Shown: one piece after another, positions 22,078-34,200 of the stretch
Position numbering within the stretch: the stretch's first letter is position 1
Layout: the number at the start of each line of letters is the position of its first letter
Assembly: GCA_014526335.1 (NCBI GenBank)
Contig: JACTAT010000016.1
Location: forward strand, 2,194,944-2,258,943
Source: Chrysaora quinquecirrha
Lineage: Eukaryota; Cnidaria; Scyphozoa; Semaeostomeae; Pelagiidae
Direction of reading: 5' to 3'
DNA: 64,000 nt
The notes under the pieces: model-generated
Seen by the model: the letters and a program-made list of their open reading frames with translations, nothing else
What the model was told of the DNA's origin: nothing
Databases searched by the model: none
Position numbers and translations under genes: made by a program

Positions 22078-22258
22078 CGATCGGCTTATCTGTTCTTTTT
22101 ACAATTGAGAATTTTAACTTTGTCTCGCATTTGCTCCATCGCTTTTTCTTGCATTGACCACCCAAGAATGCTTGTGTAAAAATGTTACCAGATAACTCTG
22201 TCATGACAAGAGCCAGTAGAAGAACTACCAGTAATGACAGCAAAACCGAGGTCTTCAT
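22078..22258 (-). CDS. Candidate secreted small protein, signal-peptide exon
   Basis: ATG 22258 opens with M-K-T-S-V followed by about 15 hydrophobic residues (L/V/A rich), a typical signal peptide of about 20 residues. A short basic stretch follows with two Cys (Q-C-K-K-K-R-W-S-K-C). The frame meets GTAAGT at 22077, a perfect donor, directly after 60 codons; reading through gives a stop two codons later. If spliced, an in-phase acceptor at 21497 leads to a 32-codon tail ending at 21397 that adds one Cys. I do not recognise the family. It could be a neuropeptide-like or other secreted peptide. The evidence is the signal peptide plus the donor only. Confidence 0.4.
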
Positions 22259-23000
22259 CTTTCACATAAACTACAAGCAAAATTTGAGACGAATGTTTAA
22301 GACGGCGATTGATAAACAAAACCGCGATGTTGCTGATGCGTCGCAATACCAGTCCGGCTAGGAATGAGGGCTCTGGCTGCTGTTTCGAAATTTCATAGCT
22401 TGTGTGCCGAAACACCCTCGATTTCATGCTGAGGCACAGAAAGCCTAAGGAAGTTTTACAAACAAGAAAACCTCTTTTACCGCGAGAATACCCTGGATGC
22501 TAACAGAAAGCTCGTCAAATCATGATCAAATTTAGGGTAGGCGCTTGCAAAGATGACAAAAACTTAAGCCTTCGGTTGCGGACAAGTTATCAAAGGTATG
22601 TATTTAAGATTTAAAGTAAAGCTAAACTGGCAGCATCTTTTGTGATGAAAAAAGCTCAAAGGAATATTTATAGTAAAGACATTTCTGTAAATTTGAAATT
22701 TTGAGGACATCAAATCACGTCAACAGGGGGCAAAACATTTTCGGTGGATTAGTCACTTACTGGCAATCAATTATCTCGGGCGCTAATTCAAGAATGGCCA
22801 CGTAATAAAGTGATGTGTATGTTCTCTCTTCGCTGGCTTTGATCCATAAATCTTCCTTAAACCGACACTCTTGACCCATTTTAAGAACCATCCCTCTGCC
22901 TCCCTCGCTCCCAATGTCCCCCCTTTGAGCCTCACTGATATGCAAGAGAAAATTCCGCTCCTTTCTTACAGCCTTCACAAATTCAGAAAGGTTTGGAAAA

Positions 23001-23374
23001 CACGCTTTTTATTTTGTAAAGAACTTAGTTCAAGGTCTAGTTCCAACAGTTCCAGAGCTGCGGACCTCTTTTGACTGAATTGTAGTACCAAAAGTTTCTT
23101 AATAGCTCCTGTATTTTAACTGCATATTTAGTGCCCTGACTATTATAAGGCGTAACTTGTAAGTGAGCAGAGCTAGAAACTACTCGAAGAAATATTGATA
23201 CATGCGTAACATACAATTTGGACTGCAAACCGGCTTCCCAATTCTTGATTGTTTGCAGTGGAAAAATATTCAAAATTGAAGTTCCTTAGCGGTTTTATCT
23301 TTAGTAGTATAAGTTCTATAATTTTTAGACCTTCTACATGTTAGCTCATAAAGTGGTTCTTTATAAAAAGCGTG
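23001..23374. mobile_element. MITE with CACGC-T(n) ends
   Basis: The left end CACGCTTTTTATTTTGTAAAGAAC is inverted at the right end, GTTCTTTATAAAAAGCGTG. It is similar along its length to 30106-30506, including the internal string GTTTGCAGTG, and in the opposite orientation to 52743-53141. Confidence 0.7.
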
Positions 23375-24967
23375 TGTAGCTACGAAAATGAAATGAATGA
23401 GGAACTTACCTAATTGTTCTCTATGTTTCAAAACGTGAAGTGTCTTCGAGTTGCACAGCAGTTGTCGAAGAGTGCTGGACGTGAAAAACTGTTTACTTCT
23501 GCAAGATAAAACTTCAAGACTCTATAACATTCGTTTCAGTTCAAACTGGTTTCAGGATATCTATCTTTTGCTTTTAAAGCAGACTTCCAAGCCCAACCTT
23601 TATTCTCGTAAACAAAATTCGCAGGGCGCTTTGCAATAAGAATGAAACGCAAGAGGTTTTGTCTCTTAAATTGCAGCACACAGCGAATATCTTGGCAACA
23701 ATCACGGTATCCCGAGAACAAGTTGCTGAGCGTGATTTCATTGAATACAATGCATGCTAAATCAATGCTGGATGCCTTGTATGCTAAGTTGAAATGAGAT
23801 AAATCAAGCAACAAGTGTCTTTATTCGCTATTTCCTCCTAAAAACGCCTTGCCTTGATGAAAACCTAAACTCCAGTTGATACTTACAATAGTTCAACAGG
23901 AGGGCCATAGAAGCAGTTCGGTTAGTTTCTAGTTAGCAAAGAAAACGTATTCATACAGCGGGTTGGTTATTAGCGTAATTAGAGTGTATACCATCAGAGA
24001 TCCCTTTAGGGTGGGTACTTGCAGTCATTATTTGCCATACAAGGCTCCCGAGATACAAGGTGTACAGACAGTCTATTGCAGGCACGGCTTGTGCGCAACG
24101 TACTTTTAATTTTTGAGCTTTTATGGGACGCTTTCGCTCGATGGGGCTTTTATGGATTTAGGCTTTAAGGCAGGATGTATAAGGCGCTTTAAAATAGAAC
24201 ACGTCATGTTATACATGAAGCATAGGAGTCCAACTTCCAAGCATGAAAACAGGGTTAGCATTACCGTCGAGGGACTTGTAACTGCCGTGAGAATAAGGGA
24301 CTGTGCGATAAAGCACCTGTTTTTAATTAATAGGAGGGATGAAAATTCAAATATGAATAGACTTTGAATCTTCTCTGGATTTGTAAGGCGCTGATTCCAA
24401 GGAGGCGCTCCCGAAAGTATTTTCTCTGAAACGGGCCACTAATATCCGACACTTTTACAGCAGATTTAGCCTATCGATATACAAAACCTATCTTGGTGTT
24501 GTGATTAGGGGGGGGGGCTGCCCCCTCCTTTGGCTACGCTACTGGCTGATTAATGTAGAAAGGTTTCTAAGTTCTCTTGTGGAGGCAGGCATTTTTCCAA
24601 CACATCGCGTTAGGATATGACCTACGACTGATTTGTGTATAATCTGCAAGAAGTGCTTTTGTTAAAAAACAATGTTAGCATGGGCGTGAGAAAAGTATTA
24701 CACTACGTGATACTACTGTACGATACTCCAGGTTCACCGAGATTATGACACACAAAAGAGGAAAACGAAAACATCTTATATGAGGAAATGTATTTGGTTG
24801 CTGGGTGTGGAGGAGTGTAGACTACGACGAATATAATAAGTCTATTTGGTCGATTGTGACGACCTTCCTCGGATCTACAATCCTACTTTTGTGGAAAAAA
24901 CATTCGTACAGATTTTCACTTCACGGTCTATACACATTTTCCTCTAGCGATAAAAACAATCTATAGG

Positions 24968-25160
24968 TGGCGTGACTGAACGGTCAAGGCGTTAGCACAA
25001 TCCTTATATCGTAGGCTCCGATCCTTTTGTGAGGTCACTTTCCGAAAAACTACAGTAAAAACCACTGTCCATCGTTTCGAGGTTGGCAAATGAGAACTGA
25101 GATAATTGTTGGAGAATATTAGTCTGATGGCACATGCGCTGTATAGCTGCCAGAACCCCT
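24968..25160 (+). mobile_element. tRNA-derived SINE, family A (degraded)
   Basis: Carries GGCGTGACTGAACGGTCAAGG, then CACTGTCCATCGTTTCGAGG, TTGGCAAATGAGAAC and GTATAGCTGCCAGAACC in the same order as 9905-10130. The B box is eroded. Confidence 0.55.
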
Positions 25161-26550
25161 GACCTAAAACTCCTCCATCGAAATTCTAGTTTTTCACTTC
25201 CGAAACTCAATGACCGCGTGCAAAAACCACACCGACAATGAATCTTGCGGTGGAAGACAAGCACCATTCCTTCTTTCAAGACTCCACGACTGTTCAACAA
25301 TGATGTCACGATTACAGAGACTGTTACGACCAAAGAGACTGAGTCCTCCAAACCATCATTCATGAAATTTACACAAACACCAAAACGTGATAGCTCAAAT
25401 TCTCCGTTTGGGTGCCCAGCCATTCAACTCAATATACCGATAACTACAACTCACAGAGAAAGTCTTAGCACCAAATGGTTTCTACTTGCAGTTTTGATAT
25501 TGCAATGGTCTCACAAATAGGCAGTCATTATGACCATGGAGGAACCAGGCTTTAGAGGGATACCTTGATCTCGAGACAACCAAGAAAAAATAACAGAAGT
25601 ATTTTACAACAATTTACATGAACAAGAAGAGTGAGCCAAATTTCCTGAAATTTAAAGTTAGGAAGGGGATCCTTTACACATTGCCGCCTCCATTTGCAGG
25701 AGTGATGAGAAGCTTTGATAGTGGGGGAGCTTAACACACAAAAATAGTGCAATCGTGCAAAATGTGATACCAGCATGAAACTTGGTAGAAATAGGCAGTT
25801 TGATACGCTGAAAAAGATAGGATGTAGACCCACGCTGAAAAACGCCCCCTTGTTCTATTTTTAGACTGGGGTACTAGCTCCCAGGCCTCTAAAAGGAAAG
25901 TTGGAATACCTTTGCTGTATATCAAGATAAGAACATGAAACTTGGTAGAAATAGACAGTTTGATGCGCTGAAAAAGATAGGATGTAGACCCACGCTGAAA
26001 AATGCCCCCTTGTTCTATTTTTAGACTGGGGTACCAGCTCCCAGGCCTCTAAAAAGAAAGTTGGAATGCCTTTGCTGTATACCAAGATAAGAACATGAAA
26101 CTTGGTAGAAATAGACAGTTTGATACGCTGAAAAAGATAGGATGCAGACCCCAAACGAAAAATGTCCCTTTGTGCTATTTTTAGACTGGGGTATGTGGTA
26201 CCAGACCTCTACGTAACTACAACTGTAGTTCTAATATGAATTGCACATGCATGAAACTTGGCGAAAAAGGGGTAGTATGAGACGCTTAAAAGGATAGGAT
26301 ATGGACCACAACTGAGACATACCCCCTTGTGTTATTTTTAGATTGGGGTAATTGGTACCAGACCTCTACGTAAACTATAACAGGAGTTCTAATATGTATT
26401 GTGATACATACATCAAACTGGTGAAAAGCGATATTTTGACACATTGAGAAAGATAGGATATGGACAACGACCGAGAAATGCCCATTTGTACTATCTTTAG
26501 ACTAGGGTGATTTTTACCAGGCGTCTACATAAGCTTTGCGGTAGTTTTGT

Positions 26551-27117
26551 TATAAGAGGGTCCAGATGGGGGGGGTCAACAAAACAGTTAACTTCAAAAA
26601 ATTTTATTAAATAACAGTTAACACTTAAAATTTGGCCGAAAAACAGCTAACAGTCAAATTATCTGTGCAGCAGGTAGTGATACCACGGCACAGAAAGCCC
26701 ATCATGATGATGATGATGATGATGATACTGATCATCATGATAATGGTTCTGATCATCATGATTCTGGTGATGACAGTGATTGCTTTATTGATTGACGATA
26801 ATGATGATGATGACAAAAACAATGGAGTTGATGATGATTATGATGATTATGATGGTGGCAGTGTTGGTGATGATGATACTATTGGTGAAGATGATAGTGA
26901 TGATGAAAATGATAATGATGATTATGATTTTACCATTATTGATGATGATCATGACGATAAGAAAGAAGAAAATGATGAAAAATACTTTGTATCTCTTAAA
27001 TCTCTATAAAATTTAATATAACAGCTAACTGTAAAATTTTTGCTTCTTTAACACTTAACAGTTCAGAAATTTGTCCAATAACACTTAACTTTAAACCCCC
27101 ATCTGGACCCTCTTATA
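26551..27117. mobile_element. Nested TIR element carrying a (GAT)n tract
   Basis: AGAGGGTCCAGATGGGG at the left is inverted as CCCCATCTGGACCCTCT at the right. It interrupts a tandem unit of the foldback arm between GTTTTGTTATA and TATAAAGTG. The ends also show repeated ACAGTTAACACTTAA-like blocks. The interior GATGAT tract (about 26700-26960) creates a long Asp-rich chance frame that is not a gene. Confidence 0.7.
26700..26960. repeat. (GAT/ATG)n imperfect trinucleotide tract
   Basis: Long imperfect GATGATGAT run with interspersed CATCATGAT, inside the nested TIR element. All three plus frames stay open over much of it for this reason. Confidence 0.9.
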
Positions 27118-27449
27118 AAGTGTAGTGCAGGTATCAAACTTTGTGAAAAGGGAAAGTTCGGCAGGCATTGTAATACAGGCATTTTGGACACTGTTAGTGT
27201 AATATTTATAATGATAACATCCAACATAACACGAAGTAAGTACAGTGAATGAATGCTTTAGAGGGATGAGACGGAGTACGATTTATCAAACGACCAATGG
27301 TTAGCGTTTTGAGCAAGTGAGATTTCTTTTATATTGTGATTTTTATAGCTTTCAAGCAAGGCAAAGTAACCCAAGACTGACTGATCCTTAGTTTCTGGTC
27401 CACTAAGGATCTTCTTCTTCTTCAAGTAATGGAAGGACTCGTCTGCTGC

Positions 27450-28300
27450 TTGTTGCATGACCGTGATGTTGAACCCTTGCCTTGCTTGCGCTATTCTGGC
27501 CTTTATTTCTTCTCCTTGTTTCCGGTCCTAACTAACGAGTGATCCAAGGATTTGAATAGTTAGACCTGTTTTTGCTGCACGCCGTTTACACGTTTTTCTT
27601 ATAAGAAAGTGGTTTATAAGAAAGTAGTGCTCAACATCTTAAAAGTTTAAGAAAGTTCAATGCTGGATTCTTGAAACTTAAGAAAGTTCTGTTTTATACT
27701 TTCACTCCTAATGTTCTGTGTGTTACTTTCGCTCTTCTGTTCAGTCGCTCTTCTTGCTATTAAACGAGTCTAATGGTTATTTTCTTTGAAAAACGTGGTA
27801 TATGTGCAATGTATACAGTGTCTTAAACTGTGCATTCTAAGAAATACTGCATTCCAAAATTTTTGCTAGGAAAGTCACAAGAAAGTTTTGGTACTGAAAA
27901 CATGAAATATCTAAGAAAGTTTCAATACTGGCCCAAAAAAACTTTCTTATAAAAAAAACGTGTATATCGATCTTGCACTTGGGAACGTCTTTAAGCTTTG
28001 TTAGGACCATCGTCTCGTTTCTCTCTGTGTTAAGTGCCACTCGTGCGACCCCAGCATCATCATTCTCCTTGACGTAACAATCTACTAGCTTCTTTTGGGT
28101 CTGTGTCACCAGCGTATTTGATGTTCATAATGTTAACACCACCGATTTTTACGCCGTCGTGGTTTTCCAAAGGCAACAAGGTGGGTTAACTGTATATATT
28201 GTTGTAGTCTGTTGATTGTAACCAGCCTTGTCTTGCACTACGCGTGATGGCAACCCTATCGGTTCGCTGATGTTGTTACCATATCGAATCACTGCCGTTT
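27450..28300 (-). pseudogene. LINE reverse transcriptase relic inside foldback element 2
   Basis: Homologous to the relic in element 1: shared strings on the plus strand include CAGCGTATTTGATGTTCAT, GACGTAACAA and GTGTTAAGTGCCAC. The catalytic box now reads Y-A-G-D (28105-28116), so the second catalytic-box residue is changed. A MITE (27589-27962) is inserted into it. Confidence 0.72.
27589..27962. mobile_element. MITE with CACGTTTTT ends, inserted in the RT relic
   Basis: CACGTTTTTCTTATAAGAAAG at the left is inverted as CTTTCTTATAAAAAAAACGTG at the right, with TA on each side. Element 1 supplies a near-empty site (GCACGCGGTTCACATCGATC at about 16626) to compare with GCACGCCGTTTA / TATATCGATC here. 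Confidence 0.85.
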
Positions 28301-29869
28301 GATTGTAATACAGGGGCTGGAAAATACGAAGGTCTTGGTTGAAAATATCGAGGGCGGATGCCAACAGCATGAGAAATCTGCGCATGACGCGATCAAAAGA
28401 TACGATGTTGTCAATAAAACAGAGATACAGATCTTGGCTGACCTAAAAGGCCCGTTGTCATCGATTTATGGATGTACCTATTTCATATCGCACGCGTTGT
28501 GTGATGACCCTGAGGGATATGAATGTGTGGCTCATGAGTATGATTCTTTGAAACTTCACGCACTTGCTCCCAGTATATTTGGAATGGTTTCTTTACCTTA
28601 TTAAACAGCCCCTTTTCGCAAAGTTTGATGCCCGTATTACATTTTACAACAAAACTAATGTTAACAGCTTATGTTGTTACCAAATGGCCCCAGACTAAAA
28701 TAGCACAATGAACGGGTATTTTTCAATTTCGGTCCATATTCAATCTTGATCGGCGTGTCGAACCACCTCTTTTTGCCAAGTTTTGTGCCTGTATTACAGT
28801 TTATAACAAAACTACTGTTTTGCCGTACGTGGCGGTCTGATACCAATTACCCAATTCTAAAAATAGCACAAAGGGGCATTTTTCAGTCGTTTTCCATATC
28901 CTATCTATTTCAGCGTGTCAAACTACCCCTTTTCACCAAGTTTGATACATGTATTACAATTCATAATAGAATTACTATTATAGCTTTTGTAGAGAACTGG
29001 TACCAATAACCGCAGTCTAAAAATAGAACAAGGGGGCATTTTTCAGCGTGGGTCTACATCCTATCTTTTTCAGCGCATCAAACTGCCTATTTCTACCAAG
29101 TTTCATGTTCTTATCTTGATATACAGCAAAGGTATTCCAACTTTCCTTTTAGAGGCCTGAGAGCTAGTACCCCAGTCTAAAAATAGAACAAGGGGGCATT
29201 TTTCAGCGTGGGTCTACATCCTATCTTTTTTAGCGCATCAAACTGCCTATTTCTACCAAGTTTCATGTTCTTATCTTGATATACAGCAAAGGTATTCCAA
29301 CTTTCCTTTTAGAGGCCTGGGAGCTAGTACCCCAGTCTAAAAATAGAACAAGGGGGCATTTTTCAGCGTGGGTCTACATCCTATCTTTTTCAGCGTATCA
29401 AACTGCCTATTTCTACCAAGTTTCATGTTCTTATCCTGATATACAGCAAAGGTATTCCAACTTTTCTTTTAGAGGCCTGGGAGCTAGTACCCCAGTCTAA
29501 AAATAGAACAAGGGGGCGTTTTTCAGCGTGGGTCTACATCCTATCTTTTTCAGCGTATCAAACTGCCTATTTCTACCAAGTTTCATGCTGGTATCACATT
29601 TTGCACGATTCTAGTGTTAAGCTCCCCCACATAGGTCAAAAAGCTTCAAGCAGGTAGTAAGAAATAGAGTTTTGAACATGTAGTGAAAGGCTTATAGATC
29701 AAATGTGCGTAACATCACGATCTGCATTGGTTTCTGAACTTCAAGCGAGGTCACTGCCTCTCCAGGGTGCATTACGGAGGACTTGTTTTCAGTTCCAAAT
29801 CTCGTGTAATAAAAATCAAAGCACGACATAAGAACAACTTTAGGCTGAGATTCTCATGTAAAATGTCGA

Positions 29870-30090
29870 AAAATGTTTCAAATGTAAAGCAATGCTTTGT
29901 TGCGTAGTCGGACATTCAAACATTGATTGATAAGCAATTCTGAGACGCTTGACAAACATACTTTGATCATTTGGGGCTTTCAACAACTCTTACGTCATAA
30001 ACGAGATTCCAGAGAAGTATGGCCATTGACAAACGATCAAACATTGCTTGTCAAACAATTAAGGTTTGCTTATAAAGCAATGATTGTACG
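29870..30090. mobile_element. Partial 'CCAAACGATCAAACATTG'-family element
   Basis: Contains ACAAACGATCAAACATTGCTTGTCAAAC and inverted relatives such as CATTGATTGATAAGC. The ends are eroded, and the MITE at 30106 lies just to its right. Confidence 0.5.
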
Positions 30091-30105
30091 TTTGGACACG
30101 CCATA

Positions 30106-30506
30106 CACGCTTTTTTTTACAAGGAACCTACCTCAAGGCCTAGTTCTTAAAGTTCCTTATTTTTGGACCTCTTTTGAGGCAATTGTAGTTCAAAAAGTTC
30201 CTTAATAGTTCCATAATTTTAACTGCACATACAGTGGTCTTAACAATAAAAGAGAGACACTTGCATGTGAGCAAAGCTCGAGACTACTCAAGGAAACATT
30301 TGATACATGTGTAAAGTACAATTTATGTGATTTTCGACTGCTAATGAATGGAACCAGCTTTCTAATTCTTGGTTATTTGCAGTGAGAAAAGCATTCGACA
30401 TTGAGAAGTTCCTTAACGATGTTCTCTTTAGTAGTATAAGTTCTTTAAATTTTCGGGCCTTTTATATGTAGGTTCCTTATAAAGTGGTTCTGTATAAAAA
30501 AACGTG
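30106..30506. mobile_element. MITE with CACGC-T(n) ends
   Basis: TA-CACGCTTTTTTTTACAAGGAACC at the left, with GGTTCTGTATAAAAAAACGTG-TA at the right. It is the same subfamily as 23001-23374. It appears to have inserted within an older CCAAACGATC-type element, pieces of which lie on both sides. Confidence 0.75.
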
Positions 30507-30619
30507 TAAAACATTCAGAAGTAAACTAAATTTGTTGCATGTTTTTGAAAAAGTTTAAAACCTTTTTTTTGCTAGGAGCAAGCAAGCAAGCAAGCAATAA
30601 AACAAGTAAGCAAGTAAAC

Positions 30620-30990
30620 AAGCGAGCAATTCTGCTAGTTAAGCAATGTTTTGTGACGTAGACGGACGTTCAAAAATTGCTTGATAAACAAATTTCAGAC
30701 GTTCAACAAACAATGTTTGACCGTTTTGGCCTTTAACCAACACTCTTTAGTCACAAAAGAGATTCTTTAGATGGAAGTCCCTGGTCAACGATCAAAAAAT
30801 TTTTGCTTGTCATGCAATGTCTGAATGTTTGGCCACACCACTTAATCTGTTGCACAATGTTTTTGAAAAGTAAAAAAAACATTTTTGCAAGCAGCAAGCA
30901 AAAATGTTTGAACAGCAATGTTTTGCGACGTGGCCAAACAGCAAATTGCATATGTTTGAACTACAATTTTTGATCGTTTGGCCAGAGCCT
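30620..30990. mobile_element. 'CCAAACGATCAAACATTG'-family element
   Basis: Contains AAGCAATGTTTTGTGACGTAG, CAAACAATGTTTGACCGTTT and, at the right end, TTTTTGATCGTTTGGCCAGAGCCTAAG. Confidence 0.6.
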
Positions 30991-31206
30991 AAGTCTGATA
31001 AGAAAAAGAAATGCAATTTAGCATAATGGTTTTCAGTAATAAAATAAATTGACGCACTAAAATAGATAAGTAAAAGTTTTAGACACGCAAAATTTCGTTT
31101 GCAGGACGAAAGTAAAACCCTAGACAAAATCCTCAAATAGCATCTTTAAAAAATCATGTAGACTTTGACTGTAAAAGAGTCGATAATATCTTCTCCAACA
31201 AACATC

Positions 31207-34200
31207 TTATGCATTGTTCATTTTCCATTCAAATTCTCCATCAGTTAACTTAAGTCCTGTTAAAAACCCATTGCCTTCCAAAGGTTTTGCCTTTATATGC
31301 TTAAAGGAAACTTGATCTATACCAAAGTCTGATGAGAATACGCTCCCTATATCTTTATTGCTATTGCCTTCGCAAAAATGCAAGCAATTTAAGGCACTTG
31401 ATTGAACATGTGATTTTACAGTCGCTTCATACCTGGTGTGTTTGGTCTTCAAGAGATTGAAAATACCTTGAAACTGGGTTGGCAGGATTGGACCAGTGAG
31501 CTCAAGACCATAGACCTGAAAAGCGAAACATTTCTTCAATACCATAACCCGAGGATTCGCGGTAAACATACAATAGTTCAGCAAATTAGCTTAGTTCTTC
31601 GCAGCCTAAAGTCAGTCGGTAAATGCATCTTGCTGTCTTGCACCATCATGTATGTTGTCCGTCTTGAGTCCGCACCAGTTTGGATCCGATCCAAAGCGTT
31701 TATACGGAATCTAAACAGAGCCAGAGACGAGCTGGGACTACTTCTGAACAGATCCAGAACTGGCTCTAAAACAGAGCCAGAAAAGGAACGGATCCAAGAG
31801 ATCCCGCTGAAATGGAAGGCGTTTTCGAGCTACAACTGGCTCTTGATTGGACCATAGTTATGATCAGGCCACAGCTGATCCAGTTCCTCTTGTTTCAACG
31901 GGGTCTTGGACCCTATAATCGCTTTGTCATACTTTTCATCAAGTCAAAGTGAAGGTGAAGTGGTGTTTTAGCGCCAGTCGCTAGGACCTCAGTAGTAGGT
32001 TAACTAATCGATACCTCGACCCTGGCAGTGACGCTACCGTGGCTGGGCTCGAACCCTGACCAAACTGAGCCTCTGCTGACACCACAAGTCAGCTGGGTTA
32101 CACCACGACGCCACAGTACCTTCAACGTACAGGGTTCTGAACTTTATAGGAGCCTAGTATTAGTAGTAATGCTATTGTATGGGTACGAGTCGTGATGATA
32201 AGCAAGAACATGGGAACAGGGCTTGACGCGGTAGATATCTGATTATGGAGAAAGATGATAAGGATATTGTTGACAGAAAAACTGACAAGGTGAGGTGGCA
32301 GAAGAATGTTGTTTACGAGTTTTCAGTACCAAAATATATATAAAAAAAATGAAAAATCGCCTTAGTATATATATATGCTAAGGAGATTTAAGGCTTATAT
32401 ACCACATATTCTAAGACGATTTTGTATTTTTGTCATATATATTACCGCAATTGTATGCCGATTAATTGCTCGCCTGGCGTTGCTAACCACACCTAATCGC
32501 ATGCGTTGGCATAATCATTTAAAGTTTTAATCTCTTAATCATCGTCTCTGAGACTGACCTGAAAATTTTCCAGTTACTCTAGAGGTCATCGGCTTAAACT
32601 AATACACAGTACGTCCCAGTTTTCCCTAATACACAGTACGTCCCAGCTCCCTTTTCCAAAAAAAAACTTCGTGAAGGATCGCTCAAACTTGGACATAAAC
32701 TGCATGCTCAAATGCAATCATCTCTGGTTGCTCAAAACATAAATCAACTCAGCTTTTCACCTTTCCGAATGCATGCTACTAAATGAGTAGACATATAGCT
32801 AATAGGTCTTATGTTCCGCTCATACAATGTAGACCAACTACCACAGCAATATCCAATGTTTAAATGGTCAAACATTTTGCATGACAAGCAAATCTCAAAT
32901 GTTTGACCAGCAATGTTTGATCGTTTGGCCAGGGCCTAAGATCAAACTTGGCTTCCCAATTCGAATGCTTTGATCGAAATTTTCGCCACTTTGTTCTTTC
33001 GCCATGTCGTTCCAATGTTTGATCTGACGCAACACCGAATCACAATGAACAAGCTAAAATACCTTCGCGCGGCGACATCTTTGGCGACGAGTAGGTGACA
33101 AGAAAAGTTTAACCATATCAATGTTCTGCGAACGTGTTGCTTCAGGTCACAGGACTATGTGTTCAAAACTCTCTTGCTTGCTCCCCGTGCTACTTTCTGA
33201 TTAAACGACTCCCGCGACAATTTTTTCGTGTCCGGTCAGATCGTCATTTCGATGAAACATTGCATAAATCAAAAATTCGTCACGCCACTGCAACCACGAG
33301 GAAGAATCGATTCGCTGCCTGAAGGTCCTATGGCGTCGTGGTCTAATCCAGCTTGAGGTGTCAGAAGCTCAACGAGGTTTGAGTTCGAGCCCCAGCCAAG
33401 GTTGCGTCACAGCCAGTGTCGAGGTCTCTATTAGTTTACCTACTGAGATCCTAGCGACTGGCACTAAATACACCATTTCACCTTTACCTGCCCTGAAAAA
33501 TCCTAACTACAAATTGACATCTACTCAAAGCGTTTCCGCAGCGAACACCCAATAGAGATTATAACGGGATGAAAAATGCAATGTGAAGAACAGACAAACC
33601 TGTTTCATGGATCCCTTATCTTGAAACTTCATCGGTCCTTGGATACACTTTAGCATTCTGAGCGAAGCGCCTTCAAATGCAACTGGAGCAAGCAATGTTG
33701 GAGGAACACCTTGATATGGCCCTGATTGTGCAAGTATAACGTCCGAATTGATCAAAAAGTTAAACAATGCATTCGTATCAGCTCCCTTGACAACAATTGT
33801 TGATTTTGGCCTTCTGTCTATAGATTGAAGTCTTGAGATTTCGTCGGCTATTTTGCGTTCCTTGATTGATGAGAAGTTCTTTGCGTTTAGTCCAATACTA
33901 TGCAAGAAGTCTTCATCCTCATTTTCTTTGCAGATATTTTCCTTGTCACAATCGAAATCATTTTCTAGATCATTGATTTCATTTTCCACATCAGTAATAA
34001 TGTTAGCTGATGATTCTTCATGGAAAAGTGGCATCTCAAAGTCAATACCTATTTTGGAAAATCAAAAGTCTGAGTTTTAGTATTTATTTCATTTGCAATG
34101 AACATTGAAAATAAAGGCTCTCTAGTCTCTAATCATGCAATCCAGGGTTGTATCCTATCAATAGCAAAGAAAAGTAAAGTAAAGACATCAATGAAGGTGC

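Larger units (their letters stand above)
22259..25708. other. Gene-poor region with one MITE and one old SINE
   Basis: Contains the MITE at 23001-23374 and the SINE A copy at about 24968-25160. The remaining frames, including 25245-25520 on the plus strand with a hydrophobic C terminus, show no family motif and are not called. Confidence 0.45.
25709..29646. mobile_element. Large composite foldback element 2
   Basis: The outer ends are AGCTTTGATAGTGGGGGAGC on the left and the inverse GCTCCCCCAC...AAGCTT on the right. Each arm is a tandem array of about 160-178 bp units (landmarks GATAGGATGTAGACCCACGC, CTATTTTTAGACTGGGGTA, CCAGGCCTCTA). The units are homologous to those of element 1 (GATAGGATATGTGCCCCAAC, CTATTTTTAGACTGGGGTAA). 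The centre holds the same RT relic. Two further elements are nested inside, at 26551-27117 and 27589-27962. Confidence 0.82.
29647..31206. other. Intergenic repeats downstream of DONSON
   Basis: Contains two copies of the CCAAACGATCAAACATTG-type element and a MITE. A short (AAGC)n run lies at about 30575-30630. No gene is seen. Confidence 0.6.

Noticed and set aside
25245..25520. Plus-strand 91-codon frame with a hydrophobic C-terminal end
   Set aside because: No ATG context, family motif or splice partner; it partly overlaps the tail of a SINE region.
26632..27009. 125-codon plus frame with Met/Ile then Asp-rich sequence
   Set aside because: Created by the GAT tract inside a nested TIR element; no domain and no splice context.
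32360..32385. CCTTAG-(AT)n-CTAAGG hairpin in DONSON intron 2
   Set aside because: A short AT-rich palindrome; common by chance and without supporting context.
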